DNA of 64,000 bases from Symbiodinium natans. Its lineage: Eukaryota; Sar; Dinophyceae; Suessiales; Symbiodiniaceae. Where the stretch lies: assembly GCA_905221605.1 (NCBI GenBank), contig CAJNDS010001369.1:570864-634863 (forward strand), given 5' to 3'. A model generated the notes under the pieces. That model searched no databases. It was not told the origin of the DNA and worked only from the letters and a program-made list of their open reading frames with translations. Positions 33,801 through 36,925 of this stretch are shown in pieces (position 1 is the stretch's first letter; every line of letters begins with the position of its first letter). Made by a program: the position numbers and the translations under genes.

Positions 33801-34930
33801 CCAAAACCCCAAAACCCCAAAACCCCAAAACCCCAAAACCCCAAAACCCCAAAACCCCAAAACCCCAAAACCCCAAAACCCCAAAACCCCAAAACCCCAA
33901 ACCCTAAACCCTAAACCCCAAACCCTAAACCTCAGCCCTCAAGCCCGCTGTCTCCCCGAAATGAGGCAAAACCTAAACCCTAACCCTAAACCCTAGCCCT
34001 AAACCCTAAACCCTAAACCCTAAACCCTAGACCCCCCGAAATGAGGCTGGCTTTGGACCCTGAGAAGCGGCTCAGCGCGGACGACGCCGCCGGGCTCCGG
34101 AGTTTAGGACTTCTACCTTGGAGGTTCATGGTACTTACGAACCAGATATGACTGTACTTATAGGGTTTAGGGTTTAGGGTTTAGGGTTTAGGGTTTAGGG
34201 GTACTAGTTAACCAATCATAACGGTACTTATAACCCACTTATAAGCCCCAAGATGGCTACAAGTACAGTTATACTTATAACCCCTTCAGTGCCACCCGAA
34301 CATGGTGTTAAGTACAGTTACAAGTACAGTTAGAATTGGTTAATAAGTACCGTGAACCTCCAAGTAGAGATGGGCTCAGAGGTGTGCCCATGTGTATACA
34401 TTATTAATATTGTTATTGCTTTTAAATCATTCTTTCATTATTAAGAAAATAAAGATTTGAGTTTCTAGATGTGACGGAGATTTACTTTGAGATCGTTGGG
34501 TTTACAAGGTAGATGAAGTCACAGGCGCTTTTCCATGTGCACCGACACAAATCACTCGGGCCCTTAAACCCCTAAAGCTCGAAAACCCAAGCTCCAAAAC
34601 CCCACCATCCCAAACCCCGAACCCTGAACCCAAACCCTAAACCCCAAACCCTGTAAACGTTAACCCTACAAACCCTTATCTACAGTCTCCATTGTACTTC
34701 CTTTTTTTGGCGTATTGGGGAGTATTAGGGAACCTTGGGTTACCCTAGACCCTAGATCATAAACCCTAAAGCCTATAAACCCTAAGCCCTAAACCTTAAA
34801 CGTTAAACCCTAAACCCTAAACCCTAAACCCTACCTGCAAGCCGAGGCGCTGAAGCACCACTTCGTTGAGGATCCCCGGGAGAAGAAGCAAGCGGCTGCA
34901 GGAGCCCAGAATGCCGGAGGCAGGGTTTAG
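1830..34930 (+). CDS. PRP4-type (PRPF4B) spliceosomal protein kinase, whole multi-exon gene
   Basis: This gene model is assembled from small + strand exons; each is listed separately. PRP4 kinases are serine/threonine kinases of the nuclear spliceosome that phosphorylate U4/U6.U5 tri-snRNP proteins. In order, the sequence shows a basic KR/RD-rich head, acidic and Ala/Glu-rich exons, a DMF segment, DWDDEEGYY before the kinase domain, GRGVFSNVV (glycine loop), VALKIIR (catalytic Lys), HADLKPDN (catalytic loop, HAD instead of HRD as in PRP4), [40 protein letters not shown] and a final LDPEKR...ALKHHF. These match the PRP4 family segment by segment. Exon junctions keep phase and most restore the family's spacing. 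Introns start GC, GA or GT and end AG before G. The apparent stop TAG lies inside a TTTAGGG repeat. The piece between the LRGALKK exon and the catalytic loop, and the N-terminal exon chain, are incompletely resolved. Confidence 0.88.
2051..2174 (+). mobile_element. Introner-like element forming the first intron
   Basis: The whole 124-bp intron is one small inverted-repeat element. It has CTATATCCCCCTT near the left end and the near-complement AAGGGGAGTAGAG at the right end, with an AT-rich core containing TATAAAAGCCCAAGAGGATA. A relative lies at 28994-29091 with the same ends and core. GAAG occurs at both intron boundaries, as expected if a duplicated target supplied the splice sites. The intron is GA-AG. 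Confidence 0.6.
2175..2300 (+). CDS. PRP4 kinase exon: basic and proline-rich segment
   Basis: In the frame set by the first exon this reads [16 protein letters not shown], then a Pro/Ser run, then [14 protein letters not shown]. It begins after AG at an AG|G acceptor. The 3' end is not fixed; GTAGAATAG near 2307 is one possible GT donor. The composition suits the disordered N-terminal half of PRP4 kinases. The frame is open only to about 2325. Confidence 0.55.
2985..3047 (+). CDS. Probable PRP4 kinase exon: acidic segment
   Basis: After CCAAG|G the sequence reads [20 protein letters not shown] in an open frame. CCCTAAA arrays lie upstream and TTTAGGG downstream, as for several secure exons of this gene. 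Acidic stretches are common N-terminal to PRP4 kinase domains, but no motif proves membership and the boundaries are approximate. Confidence 0.45.
4769..4810 (+). CDS. Probable PRP4 kinase exon: [11 protein letters not shown] helix
   Basis: This short exon-like island follows AACAG|G and reads [16 protein letters not shown] in an open frame between CCCTAAA arrays. It resembles the charged Ala/Glu/Arg helix found before PRP4 kinase domains. Assignment rests on position, acceptor context and composition only. Confidence 0.4.
5860..5930 (+). CDS. Probable PRP4 kinase exon: Lys/Glu coiled-coil-like segment
   Basis: Starting after GTCAG|G the frame reads [20 protein letters not shown] and continues Lys/Glu-rich. 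CCCTAAA arrays precede it and TTTAGGG arrays follow. It fits a charged helical linker in the N-terminal half of the kinase. The donor is unresolved. Confidence 0.5.
6239..6321 (+). CDS. Probable PRP4 kinase exon: Ala/Pro/Glu segment
   Basis: The exon follows ACCAAG|G and reads [20 protein letters not shown] and on to EAEK, then a GCAGCG donor of the GC type. Low-complexity Ala/Pro/Glu composition fits the disordered N-terminal region. The frame is open well past both ends, so boundaries rest on splice context. Confidence 0.45.
7434..7480 (+). CDS. Possible PRP4 kinase exon: [13 protein letters not shown]
   Basis: A short GC-rich island in AT/telomere-repeat surroundings reads [20 protein letters not shown] in one open frame after a GGAG|G acceptor. 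There is no diagnostic motif. It is included because it lies in order between better-supported exons and has matching composition. Confidence 0.3.
7717..7825. mobile_element. Small inverted-repeat element, GGGTCCATGTACC family
   Basis: CCTGAGGGTCCATGTACCCC with CTATAGTATATACTTGG at the left is mirrored by CCAAGTATACACTCTATAGG and TATATGGACCCTGAGG at the right, giving about 30-bp imperfect arms. Confidence 0.68.
8875..9113. repeat. Homogenised TTTTAGGG array
   Basis: About 29 units of the 8-mer TTTTAGGG (the telomere motif of some green algae), with two 7-mer interruptions, in a genome region dominated by TTTAGGG. Confidence 0.92.
9151..9201 (+). CDS. PRP4 kinase exon: DMF segment
   Basis: Following GCCAAG|G the exon reads [20 protein letters not shown]4 kinases from animals and plants carry a DMF/DIF-type segment in the linker before the kinase domain, and this exon lies at that place in the gene. 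It is flanked by TTTTAGGG and TTTAGGG arrays. The 3' boundary after CAG is approximate. Confidence 0.55.
9508..9625. repeat. Long TTTAGGG array
   Basis: About 16 TTTAGGG units. Other arrays in this orientation: 351-454, 1276-1400, 5443-5548, 7317-7400, 17640-17818, 20865-20942, 31003-31104, 51835-51925, 56358-56475, 62640-62735. Confidence 0.95.
9947..10535 (+). CDS. Divergent di-ubiquitin protein, one intron (join 9947..10336, 10446..10535)
   Basis: Two head-to-tail ubiquitin folds make a 159-residue product nested in a kinase-gene intron on the same strand. Unit 1 starts [20 protein letters not shown] and contains [10 protein letters not shown]. Unit 2 starts [17 protein letters not shown] and contains DGIPFDQQ and [14 protein letters not shown], followed after the intron by [16 protein letters not shown]. 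Unit 2 lacks about four residues where ubiquitin has QDKE. The LRLRGG terminus is replaced by LRLRPTRQG plus seven residues, so conjugation through a diglycine is not possible as read, and unit 1 also lacks RGG. It may be a ubiquitin-like adaptor or a decaying copy. The 109-bp intron starts GACTTGG and ends AAGAG, with AG|GAC at both boundaries. Confidence 0.82.
10337..10445 (+). mobile_element. Introner-like element forming the ubiquitin-gene intron
   Basis: The intron contains GGTACCCTTTACCTTTTT, a core GGTTCCCTTATAA and AAAAAGGGTGCCCTTAT. This arrangement recurs outside known coding at 53288-53405, 59575-59665 and 62738-62850. Removing it restores the ubiquitin fold exactly (TLED + YDIQK). 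The non-canonical GA-AG ends and the duplicated AG|GAC match two other element introns in this window. Confidence 0.55.
10536..11520 (+). other. Intronic stretch without recognised gene; 33-bp tandem duplication
   Basis: This GC-rich stretch downstream of the ubiquitin gene has long overlapping open frames on both strands, but I recognise no domain in any of them. A 33-bp direct duplication (GTGACCTTTGTGCCC...) lies at about 10649-10714. Codon-like composition suggests an old coding remnant, perhaps retroelement-derived, but this is a guess. Confidence 0.35.
14772..14807 (+). CDS. PRP4 kinase exon: [12 protein letters not shown] (36 bases)
   Basis: The exon follows CTGCAG|G and encodes [12 protein letters not shown], the counterpart of the NWDDAEGYY motif just before the PRP4 kinase domain. 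It ends at GCGCAG before a GC donor (GCTACG). It joins the next exon in phase as [16 protein letters not shown], matching the family's spacing. Confidence 0.82.
15233..15268 (+). CDS. PRP4 kinase exon: [12 protein letters not shown] (36 bases)
   Basis: [12 protein letters not shown] corresponds to the first strand of the kinase domain (family pattern GE.LD.RY.V). The acceptor is GCAAAG|G. The donor starts GACCTG, a GA type, and CAG|GAC occurs at both ends of the following intron. CCCTAAA arrays precede and TTTAGGG arrays follow the exon. Confidence 0.8.
15904..15967 (+). CDS. PRP4 kinase exon: glycine loop
   Basis: The exon reads [29 protein letters not shown] is the PRP4 ATP-binding glycine loop. 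It ends in phase 1 at GAAG before a GCCCCG donor, and its last base completes the first codon of the next exon ([13 protein letters not shown]). Confidence 0.88.
16440..17373 (+). pseudogene. Decayed retroelement-like coding remnant within an intron
   Basis: Pieces of one protein appear in different frames of the same strand. 16478-16568 encodes [19 protein letters not shown] then CPKCDTVL (a CxxC zinc-ligand pair). A frame change at about 16570 gives [20 protein letters not shown] and [19 protein letters not shown] further frame from 16912 is open to 17373. This pattern resembles the C-terminal part of non-LTR retrotransposon polyproteins common in dinoflagellates, recalled from family knowledge and not searched. 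Frameshifts indicate it is dead. The last 400 bases could be a separate fragment. Confidence 0.45.
17965..18026 (+). CDS. PRP4 kinase exon: catalytic lysine VALKIIR
   Basis: Following CGAAAG|G the exon reads [20 protein letters not shown]. The Lys of VALK is the ATP-anchoring residue; KIIR.N..M.KAG is the PRP4 pattern. The 3' boundary, placed before GAACGAAG, gives the family spacing to the next exon but shifts by a codon are possible. Confidence 0.82.
18478..18530 (+). CDS. PRP4 kinase exon: helix [18 protein letters not shown]
   Basis: The exon encodes [17 protein letters not shown], matching the PRP4 helix-C segment (E..IL..LN.AD). The Glu of EVEIL probably forms the salt bridge to the catalytic Lys. 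The donor GCCGGC is a GC type and the split codon is restored with the next exon (KRHIIRLI). The upstream start may be slightly earlier. Confidence 0.8.
18726..18744 (+). CDS. PRP4 kinase micro-exon: HIIRLI
   Basis: After GCCAG|G the sequence HIIRLI, joined to [14 protein letters not shown] of the next exon, fits the family pattern H..RL...F.Y+.HL.LVFE exactly if the exon ends before GAGCCATGG (GA donor). If it runs on, EPWMQRRQ would be inserted before ETFYY. The 3' end is therefore uncertain. Confidence 0.6.
19043..19096 (+). CDS. PRP4 kinase exon: LVFECMAE hinge
   Basis: [18 protein letters not shown] covers strands 4 and 5 and the hinge of the kinase domain. The acceptor is CCCCAG|G. It ends at GCCGAG, directly before a small inverted-repeat element that forms the next intron. 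Confidence 0.85.
19097..19232 (+). mobile_element. Introner-like element forming a 136-bp kinase intron
   Basis: The intron is essentially one element with terminal inverted repeats GTTCTTAAGGG (from 19106) and CCCCTTAAGAAC (to 19222). It starts GATTCT and ends CAGAG; AG|GA is present at both boundaries. Removal gives [11 protein letters not shown], the expected PRP4 sequence. Relatives lie at 14401-14505 and 61031-61135. Confidence 0.72.
19233..19256 (+). CDS. PRP4 kinase exon: DLRGALKK
   Basis: DLRGALKK matches the NLRE.LKK motif after the hinge. The donor is unresolved: GCGCCTC (GC type) or GATGAGG (GA type) would both work. The family's next 10-15 residues are not clearly seen before the following exon, so a small exon may be missed here. 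Confidence 0.7.
19735..19943. repeat. Long CCCTAAA array
   Basis: About 29 nearly perfect CCCTAAA units in an intron of the kinase gene. Similar long arrays: 25065-25288, 15010-15200, 58395-58612, 58935-59060, 31985-32165, 59225-59455. Confidence 0.95.
20026..20132. mobile_element. Small inverted-repeat element, CAAAGAGCCC family
   Basis: About 107 bp bounded by GCCCAAAGAGCCC and GGGCTCTTTGGG, with inner inverted copies of CTTAATTAAGG-like sequence. It is a typical non-autonomous MITE structure in intronic DNA. Confidence 0.65.
21185..21324 (+). CDS. PRP4 kinase exon: helix [18 protein letters not shown]
   Basis: [17 protein letters not shown] matches the helix before the catalytic loop (Y..QL..AL..L...). 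The frame is open back to an AG|GGG acceptor inside a TTTAGGG-like motif at 21184, giving [13 protein letters not shown] in front. That part has no family counterpart, so the true start may be nearer 21270. The donor joining to NIIHADLK is not resolved. Confidence 0.68.
21739..21841. mobile_element. Small inverted-repeat element, TAGGGGTCGGAATA family
   Basis: About 100 bp from ATAGGGGTCGGAATAGTAATT to a right end TTCTAATTATTCAGTGCCC that is its approximate complement; the core carries CCTTATGGTCCCTTTGTAAT. Relatives are at 22178-22281, 27012-27125, 27151-27314 and 30280-30381. Confidence 0.68.
22017..22068 (+). CDS. PRP4 kinase exon: catalytic loop HADLKPDN
   Basis: [17 protein letters not shown] contains the catalytic Asp, Lys and Asn. 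HAD instead of HRD is the normal PRP4 form. The acceptor is TGCAAG|G and the donor GCGGCG is a GC type. Joined to the next exon it reads [17 protein letters not shown], with correct spacing. Confidence 0.9.
22628..22674 (+). CDS. PRP4 kinase exon: DFG motif
   Basis: [15 protein letters not shown] contains the magnesium-binding DFG. The acceptor is GTCAG|G and the donor GCCGCT a GC type; the codon split across the junction gives Gln. CCCTAAA arrays lie upstream and TTTAGGG arrays downstream. Confidence 0.9.
23118..23147 (+). CDS. PRP4 kinase exon: activation segment SPYL (30 bases)
   Basis: KDVGVSPYL joins upstream as TAVEQKDVGV and downstream as SPYLMSRFYR. Both junctions restore PRP4 spacing (TPYLVSRFYRAPE). 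The donor is GAACCTG (GA type); AT|GA and AAG|GA flank the intron. Confidence 0.84.
24623..24664 (+). CDS. PRP4 kinase exon: [12 protein letters not shown]
   Basis: [13 protein letters not shown] is the end of the activation segment. Where the family has RAPE this copy has RPAE: alanine and proline are swapped but the structural Glu is kept. The acceptor is CGAAG|G and the donor GCACCC. Confidence 0.85.
25935..26010 (+). CDS. PRP4 kinase exon: helix [12 protein letters not shown]
   Basis: [20 protein letters not shown] plus KTLFQ matches helix F and the start of the PRP4 insert. The acceptor is CCCCAG|G. The donor GTCCCG is one of two canonical GT donors resolved in the gene. Long CCCCAAA/CCCTAAA arrays precede and TTTGGGG/TTTAGGG arrays follow. 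Confidence 0.9.
26722..26766 (+). CDS. PRP4 kinase exon: [15 protein letters not shown]
   Basis: This 45-base exon encodes [15 protein letters not shown], nearly the PRP4 signature GKTNN.ML...MD.K. The acceptor is GCCAG|G; the donor GCCCGG is a GC type. Phase 0 at both ends. Confidence 0.9.
27012..27125. mobile_element. Small inverted-repeat element, TAGGGGTCGGAATA family (second copy)
   Basis: It runs from CTAGGGGTCGGAATTATTATT to GTTCGAATTATTAAAGCCCC, with the family core CCTTATGGTCCCTTTGTAA. A 25-bp flank beginning ATGCTCTTGATGGG is repeated immediately after it, in front of the next element (27151-27314). The pair therefore probably arose by local duplication including flank. Confidence 0.65.
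27151..27314. mobile_element. Compound small inverted-repeat element, TAGGGGTCGGAATA family
   Basis: CTAGGGGTCGGAAGTATTAC begins it and ATTCGAATTAAGGCCCCTAT ends it. The core CATTCCCTTATGGTCCCTGTGTA occurs twice, so this is a partly duplicated or nested copy. Confidence 0.55.
28496..28578 (+). CDS. PRP4 kinase exon: [11 protein letters not shown]
   Basis: [20 protein letters not shown] followed by NLDFKPRG matches the PRP4-specific stretch GK.P...IRKG......FD.NL.F. The acceptor is CTCAG|G and the donor GTTGCG is canonical GT. CCCTAAA arrays precede and TTTAGGG-like arrays follow. Confidence 0.9.
28994..29091. mobile_element. Small inverted-repeat element, relative of the first intron
   Basis: It starts CTATATCCCTCTT and ends AAGGGGGAGTATAG. 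The core TATAAAGCCCAAGAGGATAAT is nearly identical to that of the 2051-2174 intron. Here it lies deep in an intron and is not a splice unit itself. Confidence 0.65.
29956..29986 (+). CDS. PRP4 kinase exon: [10 protein letters not shown] (31 bases)
   Basis: [10 protein letters not shown] corresponds to the VDKVT.RE segment of PRP4. The acceptor is CACAG|G. Ending before GAGACG (GA donor) gives a phase-0 join to [10 protein letters not shown], with AG|GAGA at both intron ends. The frame stays open beyond, so the donor is inferred. Confidence 0.7.
30280..30381. mobile_element. Small inverted-repeat element, TAGGGGTCGGAATA family (30.3 kb copy)
   Basis: Runs from TATAGGGGTCGGAATAATTG to CTGATTAAGGCCCCTATA with the core CCGTATGGTCCCT. 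The terminal inverted repeats are easy to see. Confidence 0.68.
30937..30984 (+). CDS. PRP4 kinase exon: [16 protein letters not shown]
   Basis: [16 protein letters not shown] aligns with the PRP4 segment ending P.KDL. The acceptor is GCGAAG|G and the donor GACAGT a GA type; joining gives [12 protein letters not shown], with AG|GAC at both ends of the intron. Confidence 0.78.
31710..31768 (+). CDS. PRP4 kinase exon: [13 protein letters not shown]
   Basis: [19 protein letters not shown] matches the DLL.DLIG..... segment of PRP4. The acceptor is CACAG|G, the donor GCAGAC a GC type; the split codon gives Gln. CCCTAAA arrays flank both sides. Confidence 0.82.
32647..32691 (+). CDS. PRP4 kinase exon: [14 protein letters not shown]
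   Basis: [14 protein letters not shown] plus a split Met codon joins the next exon as [16 protein letters not shown], exactly the PRP4 spacing. The acceptor is CCTAAG|G, inside a CCCTAAG repeat; the donor GCCCCT is a GC type. Confidence 0.84.
33656..33935. repeat. Homogenised CCCCAAAA array
   Basis: About 30 units of CCCCAAAA (complement TTTTGGGG, the ciliate Oxytricha-type motif) pass into CCCTAAA. The three overlapping Gly/Phe/Trp ORFs on the - strand (from 33496, 33605 and 33633) are artefacts of the array. Confidence 0.92.
34046..34085 (+). CDS. PRP4 kinase exon: [13 protein letters not shown]
   Basis: [13 protein letters not shown] is the near-universal kinase C-lobe motif (LDP.KR.....AL.H). 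The acceptor is ATGAG|G and the donor GCCGCC a GC type, joining to ALKHHF. Confidence 0.88.
34113..34367. mobile_element. Small inverted-repeat element, CTACTTGGAGGTTCA family, with telomere block inside
   Basis: CTACCTTGGAGGTTCATGGTAC at the left is complemented by GTACCGTGAACCTCCAAGTAG at the right. The interior holds a block of TTTAGGG repeats (about 34163-34202) and repeated CTGTACTTATA motifs. A shorter intact relative is at 35143-35268. Confidence 0.68.
34847..34930 (+). CDS. PRP4 kinase terminal exon: [14 protein letters not shown] and stop
   Basis: [14 protein letters not shown] ends the kinase domain (AL.H.F), followed by a short [13 protein letters not shown] tail. The first in-frame stop is TAG at 34928-34930, formed by the TTTAGGG array that begins there. 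An unseen further exon is possible but the domain is complete. Acceptor CCGAG|G. Confidence 0.8.
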   Translation, partial: ALKHHFVEDPREKKQAAAGAQNAGGRV

Positions 34931-35142
34931 GGTTTAGGGTGTAGGGTGTGGGGTGTAGGGTTTGGGGTTTGGGTTTGGGGTTTTGGGTTTGGGGTTTGGG
35001 TTTTAGGGTCTAGGGTTTGAGGTTCCCCCGATTGGGATCTCCTTTCCTGCAGTTGTCCTTCACGTTGGCCTTTCGGTGGATTGGGCTAGGGGGTCTACGC
35101 ATCCATGGGTTTAGGCCCAGAACTTCGTAGCATTTTAGACCT

Positions 35143-35268
35143 CTACTTGGAGGTTCATGGGTACTTATAACCACAGTTCTAAGTCTACTCATAACCTACT
35201 TAGAGGACTTAGGGGGCTTACAAGGTCAGTGATAACTGGGGTTGCAAGTACCCTGAACCTCCAAGTAG
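35143..35268. mobile_element. Small inverted-repeat element, CTACTTGGAGGTTCA family
   Basis: A 126-bp element with clear terminal inverted repeats, CTACTTGGAGGTTCATGGGTAC and GTACCCTGAACCTCCAAGTAG. Partial or diverged relatives end near 4575, 14385, 51275 and 56286. Confidence 0.75.
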
Positions 35269-35851
35269 GAGTCCAGGGGCTCCGTGCGGGAATCCAGGGC
35301 CCGTGGCAAGGGGTCATGGGCCCATTCTGATGGTACGAAGGGAACGCCAGGAACCCGGGAATCCGGAACCCCAAACCCTAAACCCTAAGCCCCAAGCCCT
35401 AAACCCTAAACCCTAAATCCTAAATCCTAAACCCTGAACCCTAAACCCTAAACCCTAAACCCTAAACCCCTAAACCCTAAACCCTAACCCTAAACCCTAA
35501 ACACTAAATGCTGCAAAAGGCCAACCGAAACCACGCCAAGGGTGAGGTGGGGGTTTAGGGTAGTTACTTCAATTATGAGGGAACCGGTGCTGGTTCTGAG
35601 GAGAACAGGCTCCGGTAGGTTCTCCAGACCACACGCCCAATCGCCGTGGCAGAAACAGTTTCTGAACTCGATTTGTGCTGCGTGCGCTGCAGCTTGCGCC
35701 AGTGACGAGACGAAGGGACTTCGACCCTAAACCCTAAACCCTAAACCCTAAACCCTAAACCCTAAACCTTAAACCCTAAACCCTAAACCCTTCATCCCTG
35801 AGAAACGCGCTCGGGGTGAGTCCCGACTCGGGGGTATCAGTGCACAGAAGG

Positions 35852-35950
35852 AGAGCTGGACCCTCCATATCAGCTCATTGATGCCTGCAAGCATCAGATG
35901 GAAAGTGAGGTGTTGCACTGGCTGCCGCCCTCAAAAGTGCCCAAGTTAGA
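35852..35950 (+). CDS. Exon-like island, unassigned
   Basis: An open frame reads [20 protein letters not shown] then [19 protein letters not shown]. The content looks protein-like, but I recognise no family. It may be the 5' part of the downstream gene, which would place the retrotransposon in an intron, or a separate gene. Confidence 0.35.
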
Positions 35951-36269
35951 AGGGAGAGCGAGGTTTTTCGGGGATTATATAAGGGTTCAGGGCTTAGGGT
36001 ATACGGTACTTCCTTTCGTTGAGTGATGTTCGCCACGTGGTGGGGGGGGGGGTTAAGAAAAACAGCTAGTGTCCCAAAGGTCGCCGAAGCTTCCCTAAAG
36101 TCGGCTCAAGGGCTCAAACCCTTCACCCGAACCTTCCCTTTTGCCTCCGCTCGCCCCTTGCCCCCCGAACCTTAGACCCGGAACCCTAAACCCCAACCCT
36201 AAACCGGACGAATTGGGGATTTCTTAATCACGGGCCGCCTAAACCCTAAACCCTAAACCCTAAACCCTA

Positions 36270-36423
36270 TAAGGAAACCAACCCTTAGATTAGAGGTTAG
36301 GGTTTAGGGTTAATGCTGCCAAGACACCTGTGAACTCGCACAAGTCAAATCGCCCTTTTCAGATACTGCACTTGATCATAGCTAAAAGGCCTGCAGAAGG
36401 GATATGATGCTTCATCATCAAGA
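36270..36423 (-). repeat. 3' LTR of the copia element
   Basis: It matches 48145-48298 at every base I compared. On the element's strand it begins TCTTGATGATGAAGC and ends GGTTTCCTTA, not the usual TG...CA. It contains TTAGGGTTTAGGG on the + strand, two units of the telomere-like repeat. Confidence 0.88.
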
Positions 36424-36433
36424 CTCCCCCTTT
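36424..36433 (-). promoter_or_regulatory. Polypurine tract
   Basis: On the element's strand AAAGGGGGAG directly abuts the 3' LTR, the position where second-strand synthesis is primed in LTR retrotransposons. Confidence 0.7.
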
Positions 36434-36925
36434 GCAGCATGCAAACTCATATCTAAGGCACACCACTCTTTCAAACACTTGGCCAGGTAGTTGTTAGGCC
36501 GTGGAGTGAGTGCTCAAAGCTCAAGGCCTTTTCTGCGTAACAACACCAACAACGGAGATCTAAAGGAGATCTACGGGGGGACGCCTAAGGACAGGACAGG
36601 AATCCCAAAAGTCCAGCGAGCTCCCCTTCTCGGAAACAATAGCAGCACTTACCGGCTGCCTACGATCAAGATGCTCTAAACGATACTGCGGTTTCAAACA
36701 CTCTGCGACGCTCAAGACTACGGAAAACCAGCTTACGCAAGACGGTGTCCACATACTTATCTGTACCAAGCATAGGACCTAGAAAACCCTTTAAGACGCT
36801 ACTGGCCCCAAAGGAAGGAGAACTTACCCCGTCAACCCTATCTAAACACCCAAAACCTACATCACTTAAGACTAGGAATCAGGACTTCTAGGAGTACGCC
36901 TTGTTTGAGGTCTACAGTTTCCGCT

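Noticed and set aside
33496-33900. Long - strand ORFs of Gly/Phe/Trp/Val repeats
   Set aside because: They are pure translations of the CCCCAAAA array in three frames.
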